Shown: piece after piece, positions 38,896 to 49,416 of the stretch
Position numbering within the stretch: position 1 is the first letter of the stretch
Layout: every line of letters begins with the position of its first letter
Origin: Polytrichum commune
Lineage: Eukaryota; Streptophyta; Polytrichopsida; Polytrichales; Polytrichaceae
DNA length: 64,000 nucleotides
NCBI GenBank assembly: GCA_950295325.1
Contig: OX485808.1
Span: 14,838,527-14,902,526, forward strand
Reading direction: 5' to 3'
The notes under the pieces: model-generated
Seen by the model: only the letters and a program-made list of their open reading frames with translations
Database searches by the model: none
What the model was told of the DNA's origin: nothing
Position numbers and translations under genes: made by a program

Positions 38896-41284
38896 ATGGC
38901 TCGTGTTTCAGCTGCAGTGCTGGTGTTGGTCCTTGCATGCTCGATTAACTTCTTCCAAGTAGCTGAATCTGCGGGGCTGGTGTACAATTACTACGCCAAA
39001 ACCTGCCCCAATGCTGAGAAGATAATTAAGGACACTGTATATAAGCTGTATGAAAAGAAGGGCAACATTGCCACCTCACTCATCCGCATGGAGTTCCACG
39101 ACTGCTTCAATGTGCGGAACTAATTCCATACGCTTAATGAAAACCAGCAGCTTTTGTCATTTCCATCATCATATATCAATAGGTTGGCAATTGCGTGATT
39201 GGATGTAAAAAATTGGTCTGATGGTATTATCTTCTTTTTGTGTATGTAGGGATGTGACGGCTCTTTCCTCCTACTTTCAAAGAAAGGACAAACATCTGAG
39301 AAGGACTCACATGCTCAAGTAGGGATGCGTAACGAGAAGTACGTGAACGACCTTAAGGCTGCTGTGGAGGCCCAATGCAAGGGAGTGGTCTCTTGTGCAG
39401 ATATCCTCGCCCTCGGAGGAGCTGCTGCCGTGGAAGTGGTGAGTTAGGCTAATAACCATATCCTTTACAAATTTGAGTTCATTCAATTCTTGCTGTTGCA
39501 CGGGAACCCTAAAGTTCATAACCTCTGTCTTAATATCTAGGCTATTGGTAGATGCACTACTTTCGCTATTGGCACCATCTACATTCATTCTAGATACTGT
39601 ACAGAGGTGATATACTTCAGGTCTGTAAACGGGCAGATCCAACCTCTACTTTACAGATGGGCCAGTTGAGTTTGAGAAATAGATCGTTCAAGTTCAAGAC
39701 TTTAAGCAAATTGCTAATCATTTTTAGAGGAATATACCTCAATTTAAAAAGAAAATTTGAAAGAAATCAACATGTAGCCGGTTGAACATAGAAACACTAG
39801 GATATTGACCAATTTTCCCCAAAAATTCCCCTTTCACTCCTTCAGGGTCCTTGTGTTGAAGGATGCAGAGATTGCTTGAATTAATCCTCTCTGCATAATT
39901 ACGTCTTGACCTTTTGTCAATGTGGCGTGCTTGCGTGCAGTTGGGAGGACCCTCTATGAAGCTAAAAACTGGACGGAGGGACGCAGTTATCAGTTTGAAA
40001 TCATCGGCAGATAAGATGCCCCATCCTCAGGACAGTGTTTCCACCGCCTTGGCCTTCTTTGCGAGCTTTGGCATTGACACCGAGAAGGCTGTTGCCCTTT
40101 ACGGTAAGCAATTGGTTCATACAGTGAACAGTCCGCTGAGATTTATTTGGGACTCATGGTTTCTTATCTGCACTTGCACGTGTCTTACAGTCTGCAAATT
40201 CCTGGTAGACATTGTCACTTAATGCTGCCATGGTTGCGAATTGCTCTAGGATGGGAGCCTAGGGGTTAGTCATGGGGGCAGATTGTTACGGGTCACATTG
40301 TCCATGCCGGTTTAAGGTCTTCGCCTTTCAAAGGACAAGGTAGACGTGCCTAATTTGGTTTCGTTTCTTCATTGGGAACCTCTTTCTGAGTGGTATGCCG
40401 TTGGGTGTAGCTCCAAGAATGGATACCAAAAAGACGTGTGTTTAAAAGAGATTGGACTACATGTTCAAAATGTGACAATCATTCTAAGCTCAAGAATCAA
40501 CATAATTGGGGGTGGGGGGGACTTTATTTCAACCATTGAATGAGCACAAGAATCTTTGCTTTGATAATGAATAAGATATTCATATGAGCTCTGAAAATAC
40601 TGAGGAAAGTGGCCAGGGTCTTGATTTGGATTTGCTAACTAGCTCATACAAATTGTGTGTTTCATATCTGAGGAGAAGTGGGGCTAGTCGGGAAAAGTAA
40701 CCACTTAAGACTCAATTATTTAGGCAAAAGTCTTCAAGGTCCTTCTGATTCTCATGATGCTTGTTTTGGGATTACATTAGACCAACTCGAAGATCCTTCA
40801 TTCTTTCTTGTCATGGCTATAATAATAGATGCGTGCAGTAATTGCCCCTTAATCCATTGATGCATGTGTTATAGGTGCGCACACCATCGGAAGGGCACAT
40901 TGTGAGAGCTTCAGAGAGAGGATCTACCCCACCGTTGACCCTCAGATGGACCCCGGCTTTGCGAAGCTGTTGAAGTACCGGTGCCCCGTGAAGCCCGGCA
41001 CATCTGACCCCGTGCACTTCACATACTTCCGTAACGACGAGCAATCGCCCATGTTGTTCGACAACCACTACTACGTGAACCTGGTGGCCAAGCAGGGCTT
41101 GCTGGGCATTGACTCGGGCCTGTACTGGGACCCCCGCACGAAGCCCTATGTGGAGAAGTATGCAGCCGACATCAACTACTGGCGCACGCAGTTCGCGCTC
41201 GCCTTCACCAAGCTCAGTGAAGTGAAGCCCCTCACTGGCACCCAAGGCCAAATCCGCAAGAGCTGCTCCTTCGTCAACCCTTGA
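38896..41284 (+). CDS. Class III secretory peroxidase, PRX42-like, four exons
   Basis: Coding exons are 38896-39111, 39250-39438, 39941-40103 and 40875-41284, about 325 aa. Residues 1 to about 25 form a signal peptide (AAVLVLVLACSI core). Distal site: LIRMEFHDC with Arg and His. GCDGSFLLL, GVVSCADILAL, LGGPSMKLKTGRRD, then proximal His in YGAHTIGRAHC; FDNHYYVNLVAKQGLL and the terminal GQIRKSC. YPTVDP, the FRND...PM segment and DPRTKPYV resemble Arabidopsis PRX42/PRX21. These are heme enzymes of the apoplast that use H2O2 to oxidise phenolics or make radicals. Donors at 39439 (GTGAGT) and 40104 (GTAAGC) and acceptors GTGCAG and TTATAG are good. The first donor is odd: AAT|GTGCGG gives CFNGC, one residue fewer than the usual CFVxGC, and the frame otherwise stops at 39121. 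The gene may therefore be slightly damaged, but everything else is intact. Confidence 0.88.
39661..39822 (+). repeat. Dispersed repeat R2, copy 2, in peroxidase intron 2
   Basis: Matches 36675-36843 over GTTTGAGAAATA, GTTCAAGACT, TTTTAGAGGAATATACC, CCGGTTGAAC and AACACTAGGAT. A further short phrase at 39533-39600 resembles 47730-47800. Confidence 0.65.
40243..40350 (+). repeat. Repeat R3, possible tRNA-like SINE head, in peroxidase intron 3
   Basis: GGAGCCTAGGGGTTAGTCATGG followed by CCGGTTTAAGGTC about 55 bp on loosely resembles pol III A and B boxes. The following GTCTTCGCCTTTCAAAGGA matches 12190-12220. The tRNA relation is weak and inferred. Confidence 0.35.
40384..40690 (+). repeat. Dispersed repeat R1, copy 8, in peroxidase intron 3
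   Basis: Contains GAGATTGGACTACATGTTCAAAA, CAACATAATTGGGGG, ATATGAGCTCTGAAAATACTGAGG, GATTTGGATTTGCTAAC and GTGTTTCATATC in R1 order. It sits inside the R3 sequence. Confidence 0.7.
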
Positions 41285-41380
41285 TGACAAAGTAGTAGCT
41301 AGCCAGACACTATGTTTCTTCATTCTCCATTGTGTCAAAACATCCAAAGTAGCTAGAGCGTGACTGTGTTCTGTAATAAA
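41285..41380 (+). terminator. Peroxidase 3' UTR with AATAAA signal
   Basis: AATAAA at 41375-41380, about 90 bp after the stop, is a canonical near-upstream polyadenylation signal. Confidence 0.6.
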
Positions 41381-41558
41381 ACTCAATTTGATCTGTCCAC
41401 AACTTCTGTTTATGGCATGTAATTCATGTGCGCAACAACTTTGTTTATGACATTTTATTTATGTACACGACACGTGAGTGGATTTTTATTCATTGATTTA
41501 TCGGTGCACATGGATGATTTCATTGAAAAAGAACACAGCACACGGGCACCTAATATGT

Positions 41559-41810
41559 CCTATGGGGCCCTATTGTGGACACTTCCAACTACGCAAAACA
41601 ATTTCAGCCATGAGACTGGATTGGGAACTCTGTCATCTGGTCGGCAATTGTGAATGACTCATCTTGTTGTTTCAAGTTTCAGAATCGGAGTTTCTCTATG
41701 CGGTCACATATGTAAGCCCTTCCAATTATGTCTTAATTATTGCAACTACAACGGTGTCTAAAATATATGCATATAATCCAATCTTATTAGAGTTATCCTT
41801 TAACTCAACC
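41559..41810 (-). repeat. R1-related repeat
   Basis: CCTATGGGGCCCTATTGTGG, TTCCAACTACGCAA, CGGTCACATATGTAAGCCC and TCCAATCTTATTAGAG follow the order seen at 11625-11920. It begins about 180 bp past the peroxidase polyadenylation signal. Confidence 0.5.
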
Positions 41811-42531
41811 GGAGTTTTAGTAGGGAGTTGGTTGTTTCGCATGCATAGCTTTCCATGTTCGGTAAGTTGTGGGTGCATGCTTGGAGTCAATGTGGAGGTT
41901 TGAACGAAGAACCTTCCATATTAGTTCATTGGGTACCAAACTCATTTTGGCATGCCTTGGTGTCCAGTTTTAACACATATATGAATAGGTGCCCATGAAG
42001 AGGAGTGACCATATAAGGTCCATATACTTTAGTTACTCCAAGCCAGACGTAGGGAAGACCAAAAGGAAGACAAACTAAAATATAAACTCATAATTGAGTG
42101 ACACCCCATCACCTACAAAACGATTAATGCACCAAAGGTCACAGATGAAATGACAATAATCACCCTCACCTTGGGAATGAATGTATGTGTTGAAGCAAGG
42201 TTGGGAAGAAACTTGCATAAACTGTGCACTTGAGAGAACTGTTCAATTGACACCCCACTTCGCCCTTTCCTGGCAACTGTTGCTTACATCCCATGATGGC
42301 TGTGGCTATGCAAGGAAATGCTTTGTCAAATCGCACTTTATTACCCTCTTTCCCACGTGCCAAGACCGTTCCACCCAAGAAATCCAAAATTAGTATGTTA
42401 TTGTTGTTTGCGTTTTCTGTGATGATGCCACTGGACAACTGGACAGATCGAGGTTCTTCTTTCTATACTTTTGTTCAGCACATTTTCTATAATGTAGATG
42501 GGTGTTAAATGGTTACTTTTTCCAACTACAC
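41811..42531. other. Intergenic, nothing recognised
   Basis: Frames of 70-90 codons on both strands near 42166-42508 have no motif. No gene was supported. Confidence 0.4.
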
Positions 42532-42723
42532 TGTTTTGTCTAATTAGTGTGGGTTACCATTTGGAGTTACGCATTGCTATAACATTTTACCGAGAGTATC
42601 ATTTTTACCCAACTAACATAAGTACTTAGTATGCATACCGAACAATATGATATAATTTAGTTGGATAAAAAGTTATAGCAACTCGTAACTCCGAATGGTA
42701 ATCCACACTAATTAGACAAAACA
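42532..42723. mobile_element. TIR element with 52-bp arms
   Basis: TGTTTTGTCTAATTAGTGTG (42532 on) mirrors CACACTAATTAGACAAAACA (ending 42723). The match continues inward through GTTAC(C)ATT(T/C)GGAGTTACG to GCTATAAC, with about five mismatches in 52 bp. The total is 192 bp. The inner GGAGTTACGCATTGCTATA links it to M1. Confidence 0.85.
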
Positions 42724-43862
42724 TGGTAGCCCACTGCTCCTAGGTTGTGAAACACGTGAATAGAAATAGATAGTTAGAAAATCCAAATTGAGGCTGTAGT
42801 CACTTTCCTCACATAATGTTATTTAGTGTAGGGGGGAGGCTAGGTAGGGTCAAGAACATGTCATAATAGATTTCATACTTATGATTTGCTCGTGTCAGTA
42901 AGTTAAGCCTAACAATTGTGGACTTGTGGTGTGATATGAACCAGCAATTTCCCAATACTTCTATTTTTTGCATGGTTATTTGTTTTCCATTCTATTTTTG
43001 GGTGCATTCTTGCGGGGTGAAGCAATGCAATGGGTTAAGGTGAGAATAAAAGCACCTACTATTCCCATTGTCGATGGCCTTATGCTTCCCCATTGTTTGG
43101 CCTTTTATTAGGAAAAAATGCGTTTCTTTGGGTGTGTGCATAGTATTACAAAACACACTATATTTAGTGTCACCATTTCCATATCTCTTGCTTGATACTA
43201 ACTGTATGCTGCCCTTGTAATGTCACCAACACCAAATGTGAACCTCACATCATTTGTCATTCATCATTACAAAAATAAATTTTTAATATTGTAGATTTCT
43301 AGTGGTGCAACTAATGTCATTTGCGAAGCGACATTCCATCCAAACTTCAATCGTCCATGACTATATTCCAATACGGAGTTGTTAGGATGCAAAATAAACG
43401 ACACTTGGAGCATGTTCACATGCTGTGCAACAAACTGATCTTGGGCCCTTTTCATGCTACTTTCCCAGTTCCCCATCCAATATATTTTTTGGACCTAGGG
43501 GTTCAACAACAAAATGGGCCCGAGACTGCCTTTTGAGGGACCCAGGACTGACCAGTTCATTTTTATGGCGGTTTGTCAGCGTTGATAGGTTCGCCACCGA
43601 GGTCGGGTTAAGATGTAAGTGTGGCACTGGGATTAGCCTACGTGGCGAGTGATGGATGAGAAATTTTCATCCACAAACTCCATAGGTTTTCATCCACAAA
43701 CTTCATCTGCGACATCCATGTGATTTTATCCATAGTATCACACTAGTTCTCAACTGCATCCCATCCATCATCAATTGAGCCCAATGGCCACCTTGGGTAT
43801 ATAGACCTAGAAATTACCACATTTAGTGTTTAGTGTGATTTCACCACGAAATCAAGGGACTT
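42724..43862. other. Intergenic with a partial M1/M3-like end
   Basis: ACACTATATTTAGTGTCACCATTTCC near 43155-43180 resembles an M1/M3 terminus without a visible partner. Nothing else was recognised. Confidence 0.35.
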
Positions 43863-44420
43863 AGGGCCACTTTACACATAGACTAAGTGCCGTTATCATG
43901 AAAAATCCAAGGGCTCTTGAAAACCATCCAAAGGCCATACCATGGGAAATAGAAATCCAATTTTGTAATTATTAAACTTTTCACAATTTCTGATGATATT
44001 TATGGATGGGCCCTCAAGCTTAGTATACATTGAAGGTGGATCATGTTGAGGAAGTTTCCACATGATATTCTATGGATGCTTCAAAATAGTAGGCAGTTCC
44101 TATATCTATGTAACTTATTACATTTTCACCTCATGAAATGAAATTGATTTTAAAGTATGGGAAGCCCATTCAAGGCTTTTGGGACTAAAAGTACATCAAG
44201 ATGGTGACAAACTGGCTAATTTTCATTAAGTTTTACCATTAAACCCCCTACTTTTTTTCACGTAGCAATACACATTGTTCATTTACCATTAGAAGAAGTT
44301 CGTAAGGCTAGATAGTAAGAACTTGGCACAATGTGAAGAAAACTTGTTGGTATCAGTTCATAGTTTTTTTCTCTCAAGGTTTTTGTTTTACCATTGCAAT
44401 CCATTGCATGTGGTTTTAAA

Positions 44421-44457
<37 letters not shown>

Positions 44458-44700
44458 AAATATCTTCAAACAAAAAGAACAAATAGCTTCTTGCAATATT
44501 CTTCTTTCCAAATTTCTCTCACAATATATGACTTCTGTGATTGGTTGAGAACTGGAGATGGTTCAAGTTCACTTTACAATAGACCTTGAGGGCTTAAGGG
44601 ACCAATGTTTTTTGAATGGATGACAAACTTACATGTGATGTCCTACATGGCAGCAAATGGATAATGTTTCATGGTCCACTAGATATTGCGTCAGGTTCAC
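43863..44700. repeat. Diverged relative of the 2418-3037 element, with (TA)n
   Basis: GGGCCACTTTACACA near 43866 and the later phrases GTTCAAGTTCACTTTACA, CTTGAGGGCTTAAGGGACC, CCTACATGGCAG and TGTTTCATGGT parallel the 2421 element. A (TA)n microsatellite lies at about 44424-44457. The right end is not clear. Confidence 0.45.
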
Positions 44701-46478
44701 CTCTTTGAGGTGGGTCTGACATAATACTAGGGGCCATGAAAATTCACTAAGCCCCATTAATCCCTATAAATATTTATTACCATGGTGGGGACCCAAACTC
44801 AAGACTACGGGATTCCCAAATGAGCACCTATAAAGAAAGAGCTTGGATTAACCAACAAGCCACTTTCTTGCATGTTGAGAAGTAGGTTGCTGATATTATT
44901 TTAAAGCTTAGTTTAAAAGTTTTCATATGTCGACTATTATGTTGCCCCTCCTTAAACACCTCCATATGATGTCTTGGGCCCCATAATGAACCTCTACTAG
45001 GACCTTTCAGGGTTAAGATTGTTCATATTTTGAAATATGGATGAAGTACGTATTTGTTATAAGTTACATTAAAATAATACACAATAAGTGGAATGATCCA
45101 AGAATACATGAGTTTGTAATGCTGACAAGTTCATAGTAAGTTTGTAAAAATCCAAGAAATGTTGAGTAACAATAATGGTGCTAAAACCAACACCTCACAT
45201 GTAGCCAATAACCTAAAATCTTGCACAAATTAACACATATCAATTTTGAGAATGTCCATCATCTTAACATCATGTTCATGTGTTGATTTTGGATCATCTA
45301 TCAAGAAAACTTTGAACCCTTCTAACTTTTGCATACGATAATTAAAGAAGACACACTTTTGTGCATTGTAATACCCTCTCAACTGCTACTGAGAGTTGTT
45401 TGAGCCTGTCAATATAGATCTAAAAATATTACTTATGCTCATGTTGCTTAAAGTGAAGGTTTTTGCACCATCTATCTTAGTCACAAAATTTATTGCACGA
45501 CTTAATGTAGAGGATGATTAATTGTCAGGTTGTTGAGCTCTTGTTGAGCACAAAGTGAAGCAAAGCAGGAACCATCGACTGGCTAGACCTACCATCGATT
45601 TTGTCTTCCTCTACCTATAACAACCTCAATCTGGACAATTTGACATTCCTAAATCCTTAGTGGGTCAAGATAGTAGAATTTCAGAATTTCAGAATATGAG
45701 CAGAGTTATCATGCTTAATTATAAATTGATAATTTACCCAATGGGTATGACTCTATATGGTAGTTTTATACTTTTCTGTAAATTAGTCTAGAATACGTAT
45801 AATATCTAATTTAAAACTTGAAACTTGCATTCTAGAGGTGAAAATGGTATATCTTGTTTAAACATGCACCTAATTGGGTAATTCTGACTACTGTTTGGTG
45901 GTTTGAATCAACATAGACTGTACACACTGGGCACACACTAGAGTAATAAAGCCATGATTTGAAAAGTCACTCATAGAGTCAGCCTCTGGAAAATTATTAC
46001 ATCATAGCAAGAACATGTTTGCAGCTCTAATTCATATTTAGCAAAGCTTAGTACTCTAATTGATATATATATATAGATTTAGATTTAATAATACGTTCCT
46101 AGCCAGAAGCCTTGCAAGCACATTCAGAAATGAGTGCGAGTTTTTGAATAGTTTGAACCATACTACAGTACATCAGAAAAACAATGATGTATCTTCTTAG
46201 CACCTGCTATTTTATATTTCTTTAAAAGGAAATCTTGTAGATCTAGACATCTTGTGACTTAGGTACCTTTGTATGTGAGTGGGGAAATTGTGGTGGAGTT
46301 CCTAAACTACAAGGATGCTTTCCTTTTGAGTCAGATAATGAAAACGTAACAGATACTACTCTAAATACTTCACTTGCTGACCTCCAATTCAAATTTCATA
46401 AATCCACTAAAGTATTACAAGACTTGCCCAAATTGTAGTATAGCATGACATTGCCTTTCTACTGTTTGTCACAACGAC
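44701..46478. other. Intergenic, nothing recognised
   Basis: Low-complexity AT-rich DNA. No gene, RNA or terminal-repeat structure was supported. Confidence 0.4.
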
Positions 46479-46799
46479 TACACTAAATATGATACTTAGC
46501 GTCATATGGTATTTAATGTCACTATGGTAAGTTTTTGGATGACACTTATGAACAAGTGAACAAATATTGTCATGGATGTTGAATAAGTTCATCCATTGGC
46601 CAAAACCCAACCTTCTCTTGTCAACAAACTTGTGAGAAAATATTGTCATGGATGATTGGAATTTGGATGAAAATCACTTGGTTAGTGACAGTAATTGCAA
46701 CACTATATATCTATAATCTCCCAAATTTTTTACAAGGAATGACAAATGATGTGGGGTCAACATTTTGTGTTCGTGACACTAAATATCATATTTAGTGTA
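46479..46799. mobile_element. TIR element, family M3, copy 2
   Basis: TACACTAAATATGATA at the left mirrors TATCATATTTAGTGTA at the right exactly over 16 bp. The interior matches copy 1 at 25525-25901. Confidence 0.8.
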
Positions 46800-47839
46800 C
46801 TAAATCCTAGAATGGGCATCTGAAGGGTGGTTTTGTTGCTTCAATAAGCAAAGTTTCAAGGTCATTAGATCTGCAAACAATCTCAAATGAATTCACTGCA
46901 AGTTTGCATAGTGAAGCTCATAAGAGGGAAGTGATTACATTTGCTTTCTACTGAAGTGAAAACAGTTTGTCTGTATAAGCACAGATAAGGCACATATGAT
47001 GCACCAAGACGTTCATCTAAATGAAAATTGTGGTTCTCAATAAATGTCCTAAACAAATGGGAATTTTTGGCTTTGGATGGTATGTATGGGCATTAGTGAA
47101 AAATGCTTCATCAGATATTCAAGACATGATCTTCTGCAAATTTGGGGTTTGATGGGAAGCACCCTTTGTACATAAAAGTGGATAGATTCACCGATTCTTC
47201 ATTTTGACTTGAGCAGTCTTGATGATTTGAACTGGTTACGAATGAGATTCTTACAATAAATAATCTTAATTAGAATGAACTGAGAACACATTGCTGATTG
47301 TTGCCATAACTATATAAATAAAGAGGGAGAGGAGATTGCAAATTAAACCAGGTCTAGCCTACACCTCCTAACCACTCACAAGGCCCCTCCAACATAGCAT
47401 TCTTGAATGGTTGGAAGTCTACTCTTCTCATTAGATTTGCATCCAATCCAGCATATTCCAAGATATGATATATATTTCAAACACAACTAAACTCATCAGC
47501 TGGCTGAAAGTTTACTAATGGAATTAAAGATTTAAGAATTAAGAATCCTAAGCTTAAACCTTATTAATGATACAATGTTATTGTTACTCACAACAATCAA
47601 TCACAGTTTTGTGGGTTATAGCTACAGCTTTGAGATAGAAATATCTAAAGTGATCAGAGGCCCTTGAGTACTCTTACAGCAAGCCTTCTGTAAACACTGG
47701 GCTCTAAAAATCATGGAATCATTTCCAATATCTAGTATTTAGGTAGATGTACCACTTTCACCAGTGGTACCATGACCTACGTCCTAGATACTGATCATGC
47801 AAGTCGACTTCTTGTTGAGCACTTGCATCGATTGCACTT
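46800..47839. other. Intergenic, nothing recognised
   Basis: No supported gene. A short phrase at 47730-47800 is shared with peroxidase intron 2. Confidence 0.4.
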
Positions 47840-48240
47840 CAGTATCTCTCTCTTTTTTGGAGAGAAATGAATGAAAGCTTTATTTCTTTGCCAAAAAACA
47901 TACAAGGCCGCATGGACCAAAAAATGAGAGCGGGGAACGCTCTTGGGTGCACCCAGTGGAGCCATACAACCCCAAGCAAGGTAATAATCCTAAACAAGAT
48001 TAGCTAAGCCAACATTAAGGGTCCTAATATTGCAAGTCATTTTGATAATATTCGAACAATGATAAGAGGAGTTTGTTGTTCCCCGCGTCACGCTGTAATG
48101 ATCCAGGACTTTGTCATAGATGTAAGCCTTTTCCACTTCTTCTAACGTTAGGATGTGAAGAAAGTGCACCAAAAAATTTCGCAAGGTCTCTTTGAATACG
48201 CGTGCATTGCTGGCTAGCTCCATGAGTTCGATCACCTAGA
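47840..48240 (-). pseudogene. Possible retroelement 3' end, copy 1 (minus)
   Basis: On the minus strand an 81-codon frame (48235-47990) runs into a tail that ends in AAAGAAATAAAGCTTTCATT. Its conceptual residues NVGLANL, then WGCMAPLG, parallel a frame-broken copy at 54544-55010 (NVGLVDH, then WGF). Two dispersed copies with an A-rich 3' tail suggest a LINE-like or other retroelement end. No catalytic domain is present. Confidence 0.35.
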
Positions 48241-48402
48241 ACAGCAGTTACTCACTAGATGTTCTCAGGGGAAAATGTATTGAATGTACAACAAAACAAA
48301 TGGCATTGAGATATCAAGTAACTACTTGCTGGCATTGCAAATGGAATAGCAAGAATGATGTGGTGGTGCTTATAATTTGGTTCTTTAAAGTGAGGCAAGA
48401 GG

Positions 48403-48495
48403 TAGGTCTGTCTGGCTCCCTGCACGCCAGCTGAGGAGCCCCCCAATCACTTTGGCAAGCTCCGAAGGTGGCATACAGGGAGCCAGGCAGTCCTA
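48403..48495 (-). ncRNA. MIR160 precursor hairpin
   Basis: Read on the minus strand, the 5' arm carries a 21-nt segment identical to plant miR160 and the 3' arm carries its star. The arms pair almost throughout: within the mature/star duplex there are two G-U pairs and one C-A mismatch. The stem extends outward as TAGG...CTG opposite CAG...CCTA. The terminal part also pairs (GGAGC with GCTCC). The precursor of about 93 nt and the 5'-arm location fit the family. miR160 is conserved across land plants and directs cleavage of ARF10/16/17-type auxin response factor mRNAs. The primary transcript should start upstream, at higher coordinates. TTATAAATT on the minus strand near 49403-49411 is one possible TATA box. 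Confidence 0.93.
48469..48489 (-). ncRNA. Mature miR160
   Basis: Begins TGCCTGGCTCC and ends GTATGCCA on the minus strand, all 21 positions matching the canonical plant sequence as remembered. The predicted star is 48407-48427 (begins GCGTGCAGGGAG), leaving the 2-nt 3' overhangs expected of DCL1 cutting. Confidence 0.93.
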
Positions 48496-48650
48496 GCTCC
48501 ACCATTACTTCTTTCCAATTTTACTTTGTCCCAGTTTGTTGAAAAACAAGCCTCGCCGTGACCCACTTGGTCCTTTGGAGTAAACTTAGACCCTCATGCA
48601 GCACACAGCTTGATCTTCTCCCTGCAACTGGAGTCTAGGAAACCACAACT

Positions 48651-49416
48651 GTCAACAATGAAAAGCTGTTAGCTTACTTTGAGGGTCACCCCTGACCATC
48701 AAAAACATATATCGTTGCATTCATTGACATGAATCTAGCTGAAGAGTCTAAGCGTCTAGAGCTGCGAAGAAGTGGGAGGGAGTAGTTGGAGGCATTAACG
48801 GATAACTACTAACTTAACTTGAGAGTAACCCCTGATCATCGAAGACCCATACCATTGCAATAATAATCTTTGATATTCTAGCTGAGAAGTCTAAGCAGCA
48901 GCAAGTGCGAGCGGTGAAGAAGTGGGAGGCATCAGTGAACAACTGTTACCTTAGCATGAGAGACTTCTGATCATCTAACATATACATCATTAATTGCATC
49001 CATTGACAATGTTCCACCAACTAAAGAGTCTAAGCAGCAGTAAGTGCTTGCAAGCTGTGAAGTAGCGGGTGGGGAGCGGGGAGGTGGATACATCAATGAA
49101 AAACTCTATATTAGCATATATGGGATCCAACTCTAATCATCTAAGACATGTATCATCGCATCCACAGACAGTATTCCACCAGCTGAAGAGTCTAAGGAGC
49201 AGCAAGTGCAAGCGAGGTGTGAGGATGTGGGAGGGAGTGGGAGGCACGAATGAACAACTATTAGCTAAATCCGAGAGCCACCCCTGATCATGTAAGACCT
49301 ATGATATCATTGCAGCATCCATAAACTCCAGCTGAAGAGTAGACTGGTAAGCAGCAGCAGCGGCGGCGATCGAGTTGTGAGGAAGTGGAGGGAGTGGGAG
49401 GCAATTTATAATGTTG
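48651..49416. repeat. Five-unit tandem repeat upstream of MIR160
   Basis: Units start near 48651, 48801, 48937, 49098 and 49252 (about 136-161 bp each). Shared phrases are CCCCTGA(C/T)CATC, AGACATATATC-like, GAGTCTAAGCAGCAG, AAGTGCAAGC and GTGGGAGGGAGTGGGAGGCA. The units are clearly diverged from each other, so the array is old. It lies 160-930 bp upstream of the MIR160 hairpin, within or beside the likely pri-miRNA or promoter. Confidence 0.8.

Noticed and set aside
40817-41386. 189-aa minus-strand frame
   Set aside because: It is the antisense shadow of peroxidase exon 4, which carries clear family motifs on the plus strand.
44424-44457. Promoter TATA cluster
   Set aside because: It is a plain (TA)n microsatellite without a downstream exon.
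48255-48505. Two minus-strand 63-aa frames
   Set aside because: They overlap the MIR160 hairpin and have no protein similarity. The RNA explains the sequence.
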